In this document: positions 1 through 4,423 of the stretch, in pieces | Layout of the letters: the number at the start of each line of letters is the position of its first letter | Numbering within the stretch: position 1 is the first letter of the stretch | Source: Actinomycetes bacterium | GTDB taxonomy: Bacteria > Actinomycetota > Actinomycetes > Actinomycetales > Actinomycetaceae | Length of the DNA stretch: 5,454 nt | NCBI GenBank assembly: GCA_023389315.1 | Contig: JAEWEQ010000094.1 | Location: forward strand, 1-5,454 | Direction: 5' to 3' | The notes under the pieces: generated by a model | The model's database searches: none | What the model saw: the letters and a program-made list of their open reading frames with translations, nothing else | Told to the model about the DNA's origin: nothing | Made by a program: the position numbers and the translations under genes

Positions 1-160
1 GTTGGCAAGGAGACGTAGTACAAACTGCATACCTCCTATTATCGTCGTCGCCACGGACATTCGCATTTGTGGGTTTCACGAGGGCGGGTGGCGCGGCCCG
101 GCGTCGCAACCGCAGTTGGGCAGTAGGGTCCGACCTCCCGGGAACGTAGCCGCACCACCG

Positions 161-175
161 GTGCCGCAGCGGCAC
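161..175. repeat. Perfect 7-bp inverted repeat with one central base
   Basis: GTGCCGC-A-GCGGCAC is a perfect inverted repeat about 80 bases before the aminotransferase start. The one-base centre makes it a better fit to a protein-binding dyad than to an RNA hairpin, although a 6-bp stem with a CAG loop is possible. No T-run follows on either strand, so it is not a typical intrinsic terminator. Its role is unknown, and in DNA this GC-rich it could be chance. Confidence 0.4.
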
Positions 176-242
176 GGGCAGCAGCCACGGGCGCGCGACG
201 AAAACCGAAAGCGTCGCCGTGTGCGAACCGCCCCTCACGTCG

Positions 243-254
243 TAACCTAAAACC
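243..254 (+). promoter_or_regulatory. Candidate -10 element for leaderless transcription of the aminotransferase
   Basis: TAACCT (243-248) fits the actinobacterial TANNNT -10 pattern and ends 6 bases before the ATG at 255. The 25 bases before the ATG contain no AGGAGG-like ribosome site. Transcription would therefore begin at or next to the ATG, giving a leaderless message. No good -35 is visible. The in-frame TAA at 243-245 rules out an upstream start. Confidence 0.45.
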
Positions 255-1346
255 ATGACTGACGCTAACGCCACCCCTGTCCGTATCCGCGAAGACGTCC
301 TCGCCTTCCCCACCATCGTCACCCCACCCCAACCGCAAGGCGACAAGCCCGCGTTCTTGGCGGCCAACGAAAACCCGCTGGCCCCATCCCTGGAAGTGCA
401 GCAAATCGGCGCGGCGGCACTGACGGCAGCCAACCGCTACCCGGACATGGGCACCCGCGACCTGATAAGCGAAATCGCCCACTACCACCAGATCGACCCC
501 GCCTATGTGGCCACCGGCGCAGGATCGTCCTCGCTGCTGATTCACGCCCTCGCGATGGTGGCGCGCCCCGACAGCCAAGTGATGTTCGCTTGGCGTTCCT
601 TCGAGGCCTACCCCTTCGTCACCCAGGTGGTGGGGTCGCGCCCGCAGATGGTGCCACTGGATGAAAACGGCGTTCACGACCTCGAGGCAATGGCTGCGGG
701 GGTGGAGGAAAATACCAGCGCCGTGCTGATTTGCAACCCCAACAACCCCACCGGCACCACCGTCACGCACGCGCAGATCGAGCGTTTCCTCACCGCCGTG
801 GACCCGCGCGTGCTGGTGATCGTCGACGAAGCCTACATCGATTACGCCACCAACGAGGGCGTGTCCAGCGTGCTCGACCTGGTGGATCGTTTCGCGAACC
901 TGCTGGTGGCACGCACCTTCTCCAAGGCGTTCGGCCTGGCGGGCCTGCGAGTGGGTTACATGGTGGGCCAGCCCGGTTTGATCCGCTACCTACGGGCAGT
1001 TTGCACCCCCTTCGCGGTGTCCCACGTGGCGCAGCAGTGCGCCATCGCGATGTTGCAGCGGCACGAATCCGTGGCCGAGGGCGTGTCGCGCGCCGTCGCG
1101 GAACGCACCCGGGTCCTGGCGGCGTTGGAAGAAATCGGGGTGCAGGTGGCGCCCTCGCAAACTAACTTTTTCTGGTTGCCGCGGACCCAAGCGTTGGGAG
1201 TGGATCCGCTGCCAGCGGCGCAGATCTTCGCGGACGCGGGGATTGCGGTGCGGGCCTTCCCCGAGGGGGTGCGCATAACGTTGGGCACGGCGGCAGAAAA
1301 TGACCGCGCGCTGGAGGTAATGCGCGCACGCCGCGCCGGGAACTAA
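255..1346 (+). CDS. pat: Aromatic amino acid / histidinol-phosphate type aminotransferase (PLP-dependent)
   Basis: This is a 363-residue class I/II fold aminotransferase, the normal length for the HisC/Pat group. It transfers an amino group between glutamate and a keto acid (aromatic 2-oxo acids) or imidazole-acetol phosphate in the cytosol. Visible motifs are NENP (38-41), Tyr62, the cofactor phosphate loop GAGSS (88-92), CNPNNPTG (160-167), DEAY (191-194) with the pyridine-binding Asp191 and Tyr194, SKAFGLAGLRVGY (223-235) with the Schiff-base Lys224, and the carboxylate-binding Arg340 in VRITLGT. The segment FAWRSFEAYP (111-120) is, from memory of the family, typical of actinobacterial Pat enzymes rather than classical HisC, so I prefer an aromatic aminotransferase. 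HisC activity is possible, and no his or aro genes are in view to decide it. The ATG at 255 is the first start after an in-frame TAA at 243. It has no Shine-Dalgarno and may be leaderless. The gene stands alone and converges on the transporter operon. Confidence 0.93.
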   Translation: MTDANATPVRIREDVLAFPTIVTPPQPQGDKPAFLAANENPLAPSLEVQQIGAAALTAANRYPDMGTRDLISEIAHYHQIDPAYVATGAGSSSLLIHALAMVARPDSQVMFAWRSFEAYPFVTQVVGSRPQMVPLDENGVHDLEAMAAGVEENTSAVLICNPNNPTGTTVTHAQIERFLTAVDPRVLVIVDEAYIDYATNEGVSSVLDLVDRFANLLVARTFSKAFGLAGLRVGYMVGQPGLIRYLRAVCTPFAVSHVAQQCAIAMLQRHESVAEGVSRAVAERTRVLAALEEIGVQVAPSQTNFFWLPRTQALGVDPLPAAQIFADAGIAVRAFPEGVRITLGTAAENDRALEVMRARRAGN

Positions 1347-1427
1347 GGCGGCCGCGACTAGGCGCCAGGCGGGGCCGCTGCGGACGGGAGCGGGTCGCGC
1401 GATCGTAAACCCGGCGTCGTCAGGCCC

Positions 1428-1448
1428 GCTGGGCGGCACCAGCCCAGC
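1428..1448. terminator. Hairpin between convergent genes (possible factor-assisted terminator)
   Basis: GCTGGGC (1428-1434) and GCCCAGC (1442-1448) form a perfect 7-bp stem with a 7-base loop. It lies in the 148-base gap between the stop of the aminotransferase and the end of the convergent operon. A weaker CGGGT/ACCCG pair (1391-1395 / 1409-1413) lies just before it. No T-run follows on either strand, so it would be a U-less or Rho-assisted terminator serving either strand. The remainder of the gap is GC-rich and featureless. Confidence 0.35.
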
Positions 1449-1494
1449 CCCGCGGCACCACCCCAACCCCGCTGCCAGCCCCGCAGGGGGGCGC

Positions 1495-1719
1495 CTAACG
1501 CAACGGTTCGAACTCGTCCAAAGAAAAAATCGAATCCACCGGAACGTCGAAATACCGCGCGATCCGCAGCGCCAAGGAAAGTGAGGGCGAGTACTCCCCG
1601 CGCTCCAAGTAGCCGATGGTTTGGTAGTGCACTCCCAGGGCTTGCGCCAGTTCGCGGCGACTGACTTTACGGTCAGCGCGCAGCACCGCGATGCGGTTGT
1701 GAACTTGGTCGTCAGCCAT
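1495..1719 (-). CDS. Small XRE/Cro-type helix-turn-helix transcriptional regulator
   Basis: This 74-residue protein is almost entirely a Cro/CI-type DNA-binding domain, of the short stand-alone kind often found with ABC transporters (COG1476-like). It starts with NRIAVLRADRKVSR (8-21). Helix 2 is RRELAQALGV (21-30) and the recognition helix is HYQTIGYLERGEYSPSL (31-47). It ends IARYFDVPVDSIFSLDEF (53-70), the usual dimer-side end of this family. I chose the ATG at 1719 because an AGGA (1725-1728) sits 5 bases before it. A GTG one codon upstream (1722) would leave only 2 bases of spacing. The start overlaps the permease stop (TGATG), implying translational coupling. As last gene of the transporter operon it is likely the operon's local regulator, probably a repressor acting at the inverted repeat near 3471-3486. 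That role is inferred from position. Confidence 0.9.
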   Translation of the reverse strand: MADDQVHNRIAVLRADRKVSRRELAQALGVHYQTIGYLERGEYSPSLSLALRIARYFDVPVDSIFSLDEFEPLR

Positions 1720-2552
1720 CACAGTCCTACTTGGGAGCGAATAGCACCTTGGATGGAAGCAAGGGAGCCAATGGATTCTTTGCGGAAACTACGTTTAATC
1801 ATAAACGCAGACGCCGCGTACCCGGCAACGATCCAAACCGCCAGCACCGCGATGGCCAGCAGCGGCTGGGCACTACCCCCAACTTCCCATTCCGGGGTGG
1901 ATAGGCCGAAAACGTAGCGCGCCAGGTGCGCCGACCAGTAGCTGGGGAAGACCAGATGCAGGTATTGCACCGCCCGCGGCAGCAACGTGATGGGGGAGAA
2001 CGCCCCACTGGTCGAAACCAACGCCATTGCGAACAGGTAGATGACGATGGTTAAGCCGGTGGAGCGGAACAGGGTTCCCAAGATGAAACCCAGCGGGACG
2101 TGGGCCGCCGCCACCGCGGGCAGTAACACTGCCATAGCTAGTAGTTCGAGGGCGGTGAACTCCAAAGCGGGGAACAGCACGTAGAACCCAACCAGGATCA
2201 GTACCTGCGAAAGTACCGTTACGAACAGGGTGGAGATGCTTTTGCCAATCGCCCACGACAGTGGCCCGTGGGGCAAAGTCCGCACCCGCAGCAGCGTACC
2301 CGACACGCGCTCTTGATAGATTTCGGCCGAGATTTGGATGATCACCAGGCCTGCGATTGCAGCCACAATGCTGATCGCTGCGATCGCTCGCAACTGTGGA
2401 TGGTTCATTAAGGCGAAGTAGGTGATTGCCAAAATCGCAGCCGGACCAACGAGCAGGCCAACCAGGCCAGTGCTAACGAAAGTCGGACGGATATCGGCCT
2501 TAGCTTGAGTGAAAACTGCCCGTAAGAACGCGCCCAAATTGAAAGATTTCAT
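1719..2552 (-). CDS. ABC-2 type transporter permease
   Basis: This 277-residue integral membrane protein is the usual size for an ABC-2 exporter permease. About six hydrophobic segments are visible: 27-48, 56-75, 105-127, 135-161, 166-184 and 229-250. The N-terminus (1-25) is amphipathic, consistent with an interface helix. Family hallmarks are EIYQERVSGTLLRVRTLP (77-94), the ER..GTL..(L/V)RTLP stretch after helix 2, and SGAFSPITLLP followed by FPSYW (182-206) before the last helix. It should form the membrane pore of an exporter driven by the ATPase encoded just upstream. ABC-2 systems move drugs, lantibiotics, lipids or glycans, and nothing here fixes the substrate. Its ATG overlaps the ATPase stop in an ATGA, with a strong GGAGGT site (2558-2564) inside the ATPase gene. 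Its own stop overlaps the regulator gene, so all three genes are coupled. Confidence 0.92.
   Translation of the reverse strand: MKSFNLGAFLRAVFTQAKADIRPTFVSTGLVGLLVGPAAILAITYFALMNHPQLRAIAAISIVAAIAGLVIIQISAEIYQERVSGTLLRVRTLPHGPLSWAIGKSISTLFVTVLSQVLILVGFYVLFPALEFTALELLAMAVLLPAVAAAHVPLGFILGTLFRSTGLTIVIYLFAMALVSTSGAFSPITLLPRAVQYLHLVFPSYWSAHLARYVFGLSTPEWEVGGSAQPLLAIAVLAVWIVAGYAASAFMIKRSFRKESIGSLASIQGAIRSQVGL
1725..1728 (-). promoter_or_regulatory. Ribosome binding site that decides the regulator start
   Basis: AGGA on the minus strand lies inside the last codons of the permease gene. Its spacing is 5 bases to the ATG at 1719 and only 2 bases to the GTG at 1722, which favours the ATG. Confidence 0.5.
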
Positions 2553-3460
2553 TTTGCTACCTCCACGCTTTGCGCCGCGTTATCGGCGTTTTTATTCACC
2601 ATCGCCAAATAGGCATCTTCCAAAGTCGGGCGCGTCACCGTCAGCCCAGTGATGCGATGCAGATCCAAAGTCAAAAGGAAGGCTTCGGGAGCGTCGGTGG
2701 AATGCACGTGTTCCACCCCGTCCTCGAACCACGTGATCTGCGCATTGCCCGCGAAATTCGCGCGCAGTTGGCGTGGCGACCCGGAAGCTGCGAACTTACC
2801 TCCGTGCAAAATCAGCACGCGGGAGGCAAGTTTTTCCGCCTCACTCAAATCGTGGGTGGTGAGCAAAACGGTGTTGCCTTGGTCCGCGATGAGGCTGAGC
2901 AGATCGTGTATCTCCGCTTTTGCCTGCGGGTCCAGCCCGGTGGTGGGCTCATCCAACACCAGCAGGGAAGGGTTAGACAGTAGGGCGCAGGCGAAATCGA
3001 CGCGCCGGCGCTGCCCGCCGGAGAGCTTACCCAAGTTGGTGTCGCGCTTGTCCAACAAACCAACATCGGCCAGCACGTCGTCGGCTGCGCGCGTGGGGTG
3101 GCCGGCGCTTTCATAGCTGGCCCGCAGCCACTGCATCTGGTCCTTCACTCGCCACTTGGGGTGGTCACTCCAGTGCTGCTGCACCAGGCCCACTTGGCAC
3201 CAAAAATCAGCGGAGGCTTGCGTGGGATTTTCCCCCAGCACCCGCACCGTCCCGCGGTTGGGTGATAGCGAGCCGAGGACGTTTTCCACCAAGGTGGTTT
3301 TGCCCGCCCCGTTTGGCCCCAGTAGGGCGATGATTTCGCCGCGCGCGACCTTCAAATCGATGCCTTTGAGGACGTCGGTGGTTCCGTAAGCGAAGTGAAC
3401 GTCCTCGAGATCAATGATGGTGGAGGACCTATCCACGTTGCGACCGTTTGTAGTGCTCAT
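2549..3460 (-). CDS. ABC transporter ATP-binding protein (exporter type)
   Basis: This 303-residue cytosolic nucleotide-binding subunit has a complete motif set: A-loop Tyr25 (HFAYG), Walker A GPNGAGKTT (48-56), Q-loop at VQQHW (93-97), signature LSGGQ (146-150), Walker B LLVLDE (166-171), D-loop GLD (175-177) and switch His203 in TTHD. All catalytic positions are intact. The region after about residue 225 matches the short C-terminal extension of the drug/bacteriocin-exporter ATPases (CcmA/DrrA-like), ending in the family's typical R-PTLEDAYLAM pattern (277-287). It is the first gene of the operon and should energise the permease that follows. The ATG at 3460 has no Shine-Dalgarno. A -10-like TACATT ends 7 bases upstream, so the message is probably leaderless. 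A divergent gene for a His-rich protein starts 212 bases away. The substrate is unknown; drug, peptide or metal-related export are all possible. Confidence 0.94.
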   Translation of the reverse strand: MSTTNGRNVDRSSTIIDLEDVHFAYGTTDVLKGIDLKVARGEIIALLGPNGAGKTTLVENVLGSLSPNRGTVRVLGENPTQASADFWCQVGLVQQHWSDHPKWRVKDQMQWLRASYESAGHPTRAADDVLADVGLLDKRDTNLGKLSGGQRRRVDFACALLSNPSLLVLDEPTTGLDPQAKAEIHDLLSLIADQGNTVLLTTHDLSEAEKLASRVLILHGGKFAASGSPRQLRANFAGNAQITWFEDGVEHVHSTDAPEAFLLTLDLHRITGLTVTRPTLEDAYLAMVNKNADNAAQSVEVAK

Positions 3461-3497
3461 GTAGATAAATGTAGTAGAAGTACTACGTCTTGGTCAA
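3461..3497 (-). promoter_or_regulatory. Promoter of the transporter-regulator operon, apparently leaderless
   Basis: On the minus strand, TTGACC (3497-3492) is a good -35, followed after 18 bases by TACATT (3473-3468) as -10. The -10 ends 7 bases before the ATG at 3460, so the start point should fall at or beside the A of ATG. No Shine-Dalgarno lies in those bases. The spacer carries the inverted repeat described separately. Confidence 0.6.
3471..3486. repeat. Perfect inverted repeat GTAGTA-GAAG-TACTAC, likely operator
   Basis: Two perfect 6-base arms surround a 4-base centre, 16 bases in all, lying between the -35 and -10 of the transporter operon and touching the -10. This is a classic repressor position and size for a Cro-type dimer. 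The last gene of the same operon encodes such a protein. The pairing of site and regulator is inference, and I found no second full copy of the dyad in the window. Confidence 0.55.
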
Positions 3498-3595
3498 GGG
3501 GTGCTGCACTTAGATTTGTGAGGACGGGACGTGGGTTGGCGAAAAACCGCGGCGGCGGAGTGGGTATTTTGTGCGCGAAAATGTGACCTAGGACG

Positions 3596-3609
3596 TATGA
3601 TTATCTACA
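3596..3609 (+). promoter_or_regulatory. Candidate -10 and start region for the His-rich gene
   Basis: TATGAT (3596-3601) matches five of six -10 consensus bases. It leaves an untranslated leader of about 65 bases before the strong ribosome site at 3659. No good -35 is at normal spacing (TTGTGC at 3569-3574 is too far), so activation or a degenerate -35 would be needed. The bases after it, TATCTACA, are also found directly after the -10 of the divergent operon. Confidence 0.4.
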
Positions 3610-3658
3610 CGCCGGGCTCATTGGCAGCGCGACGAAACCTTGAAACCATTCGATCAGG

Positions 3659-3665
3659 AAGGAGG
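3659..3665 (+). promoter_or_regulatory. Strong Shine-Dalgarno deciding the start of the His-rich gene
   Basis: AAGGAGG lies 7 bases before the ATG at 3673. An in-frame TTG at 3640 would place this site inside the coding region and has no ribosome site of its own, so the ATG is the better start. Confidence 0.8.
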
Positions 3666-3672
3666 AGCTTTC

Positions 3673-3972
3673 ATGAACGAAGAACATGAAATGGCTGAAG
3701 CTCACCCCGACCACCGCCACGGCGAAGAATGCGGGCACCCGCAGATCCAGCGTGAGGATCACGTGGACTACCTCCACGACGGTCACCTGCACCACGAACA
3801 CGGTGACCACTACGACGAACATGCCGAGGACGGTCACATCGAAGCCGAAGACCACGGCGGTCACGAACACGGCCAGGAGTGCGGTCACGAAGCGGTAGAG
3901 CACGGTGACCACGTGGACTACCTGCATGACGGTCACCTGCACCACCCGCACGAGGACCACTACGACGAACAC
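3673..3972 (+). repeat. Tandem duplication of a 150-base unit within the His-rich gene
   Basis: Codons 1-50 and 51-100 align without gaps. The best-kept part is codons 29-50 (3757-3822) against codons 79-100 (3907-3972). There 57 of 66 bases and 20 of 22 residues are identical by my hand count. The N-terminal parts of the units have diverged apart from the shared GE/QECGH motif. This points to an internal gene duplication followed by drift. Confidence 0.75.
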
Positions 3973-3975
3973 TGA
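3673..3975 (+). CDS. Histidine-rich, probably metal-binding small protein with two 50-residue repeats
   Basis: This acidic, soluble 100-residue protein has 27 histidines, 2 cysteines and many Asp/Glu. It has no signal peptide or membrane helix, so it should be cytosolic. It consists of two units of exactly 50 residues (1-50 and 51-100). Each unit contains ECGH (19-22 and 69-72) and then DHVDYLHDGHLHH (29-41 and 79-91), closing with DHYDEH (45-50 and 95-100). Small bacterial proteins with this HVDYLHDGHxHH core exist, mostly (as I recall) as one unit and sometimes loosely annotated as zinc-transport proteins. Zinc, nickel or copper binding, buffering or delivery is plausible, but no function is proven. 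The start is set by a strong ribosome site. The gene is transcribed away from the ABC exporter operon and ends at a clear intrinsic terminator, so it is monocistronic. No recognisable metal regulator or transporter is adjacent, unless the ABC exporter is metal-related. Confidence 0.85.
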   Translation: MNEEHEMAEAHPDHRHGEECGHPQIQREDHVDYLHDGHLHHEHGDHYDEHAEDGHIEAEDHGGHEHGQECGHEAVEHGDHVDYLHDGHLHHPHEDHYDEH

Positions 3976-4006
3976 TTAGGTTCTTACCGTAAGCAATCTG
4001 CGTTGG

Positions 4007-4045
4007 GGGACAGCACCTAGTTCTGGGTGCTGTCCCTCGCTTTTG
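4007..4045 (+). terminator. Intrinsic terminator of the His-rich gene
   Basis: GGGACAGCACC (4007-4017) pairs perfectly with GGTGCTGTCCC (4026-4036) across an 8-base loop. After TCGC comes a TTTT (4041-4044). It lies 31 bases after the stop codon of the His-rich gene. The minus strand has no T-run after the stem, so it works for + strand transcripts. Confidence 0.8.
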
Positions 4046-4094
4046 CCGCCACACTGAGTTTTAGGCGTTATCCCTAATCTTGGGCCTGGTTTCA

Positions 4095-4113
4095 GGTGCT
4101 GCCCCTAGCTTTT
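4095..4113 (+). repeat. Degenerate second copy of the terminator's right half
   Basis: Bases 4095-4113 repeat 4026-4044 (terminator right arm plus T-run) with only two mismatches, 69 bases downstream. The matching left arm is missing; only a GGGC (4082-4085) could pair weakly. It looks like a decayed terminator duplication. Confidence 0.5.
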
Positions 4114-4119
4114 CGCCAC

Positions 4120-4155
4120 CTGCCGGGTGTCGGGCGGTACCCCGGTGCCGGGCAG
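4120..4155 (+). repeat. Long imperfect hairpin
   Basis: The 36 bases fold on themselves in + strand RNA as 5 bp (CTGCC/GGCAG), one G-G mismatch, then 9 bp including three G-U pairs, around a CGGTAC loop. Only TTT follows. In minus-strand RNA the wobble positions become A-C mismatches, so the structure favours the + strand. It lies directly after the stop of the small minus-strand gene and after the decayed terminator copy. Confidence 0.4.
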
Positions 4156-4157
4156 TT

Positions 4158-4289
4158 TCACCGCTGCTTGACTGCCGCCGCTAAGTTAGCCACCGTGCAA
4201 TTGTCGAAACGCTGGTCCAGCTGCTGCTCGGACAAAGGCTGGGGGCGGCGCACTTTCTTGGCTTGTTCGGCGGTGATGGCGAAAGACAT
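4158..4289 (-). CDS. Probable small protein of 43 residues, function unknown
   Basis: A complete ATG-to-TGA frame of 43 codons starts MSFAITAEQAKKVRRPQPLS and continues to a helix-like VANLAAAVKQR end. The composition is protein-like: an acidic/basic helix at 7-14, a Pro-containing turn, then a helical SEQQLDQRF (20-28). About three quarters of third positions are G or C, although one rare TTA codon is present. I do not recognise the family. There is no signal peptide or membrane segment. There is no clear Shine-Dalgarno. ATAAAC about 7 bases before the ATG is only a weak -10, so expression would be leaderless if real. It is divergent from the membrane-protein gene, sharing a 134-base promoter gap. 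It occupies a stretch otherwise without a gene. A chance frame remains possible. Confidence 0.5.
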   Translation of the reverse strand: MSFAITAEQAKKVRRPQPLSEQQLDQRFDNCTVANLAAAVKQR

Positions 4290-4332
4290 GGGCCCGGTTT
4301 ATCTCTCGCCCGCGCCCGCCCGGCCGCCCAGG

Positions 4333-4361
4333 CCCCACCCACTCCCGCCCTGCCCCGCCCC
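4333..4361 (-). other. Clustered G tracts on the minus strand (G-quadruplex-like)
   Basis: Six C runs of three or four bases on the + strand (4333-4336, 4338-4340, 4344-4346, 4348-4350, 4353-4356, 4358-4361) are separated by one to four bases. The minus strand therefore carries a G-tract cluster with very short loops. It ends four bases before the -10 of the membrane-protein gene, covering the place where its -35 should be. Folding is a prediction only. Confidence 0.45.
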
Positions 4362-4365
4362 GGCT

Positions 4366-4371
4366 TATACT
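4366..4371 (+). promoter_or_regulatory. Candidate -10 of the membrane-protein gene
   Basis: TATACT matches five of six -10 consensus bases. Transcription would start near 4378, leaving about 45 bases of leader before the TTG at 4424. The expected -35 region is a C-rich tract with no TTGACA-like sequence. Confidence 0.5.
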
Positions 4372-4408
4372 TACCCCAGAACGCAACTGCTCGTTGCACA
4401 CTCCCCGC

Positions 4409-4416
4409 AGGAAGGA
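4409..4416 (+). promoter_or_regulatory. Shine-Dalgarno that selects the TTG start at 4424
   Basis: AGGAAGGA ends 7 bases before the TTG at 4424. The upstream in-frame TTG at 4394 has no ribosome site and would start almost at the transcript end, so 4424 is preferred. Confidence 0.6.
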
Positions 4417-4423
4417 CGACAGG

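Larger units (their letters stand above)
1..254. other. Upstream intergenic region without a convincing gene
   Basis: I see no believable coding region here. The open frame on the + strand (2-250) encodes an Arg/Pro-rich, low-order sequence with no recognisable motif. The minus-strand frame crossing it is the antisense shadow of the aminotransferase gene. A TATTAT (37-42) resembles a -10 element but has no matching -35 at normal spacing. The stretch also holds the short inverted repeat at 161-175 and ends in the presumed start signals of the aminotransferase gene. The gene upstream lies outside the window. Confidence 0.6.

Noticed and set aside
11..21. AGACGTAGTAC also occurs at the operator-promoter of the ABC operon (minus strand, 3490-3480)
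   Set aside because: Only an 11-base match, which is expected by chance several times in a window this size, and the dyad itself is not present at 11-21.
2..250. 82-codon frame on the + strand before the aminotransferase
   Set aside because: Low-complexity Arg/Pro-rich product, no ribosome site, no recognisable motif, and it starts at the window edge.
39..770. 243-codon open frame on the minus strand over the aminotransferase start
   Set aside because: It is antisense to a well-supported aminotransferase, is rich in Gly, Arg, His and Val with no motif, and exists because GC-rich genes leave opposite frames open.
1359..1497. TAGGCGCC (1359-1366) and GGCGCCTA (1490-1497) with a nearby GCGGGGC/GCCCCGC pair bracket the convergent gap
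   Set aside because: The arms are more than 120 bases apart, very GC-rich, and the match is broken by unpaired bases; chance is a sufficient explanation.
3571..3609. Possible Zur-like zinc-repressor site before the His-rich gene (GAAAATG and ATGATTATC half-sites)
   Set aside because: Only isolated half-sites are seen, with no palindrome of the expected spacing, so I do not call a Zur box.
3601..3972. Very hydrophobic Val-rich frame on the minus strand, resembling a membrane protein
   Set aside because: It is the antisense of the His/Asp codons of the His-rich gene (CAC and GAC read as GTG and GTC), so the hydrophobicity is an artefact.
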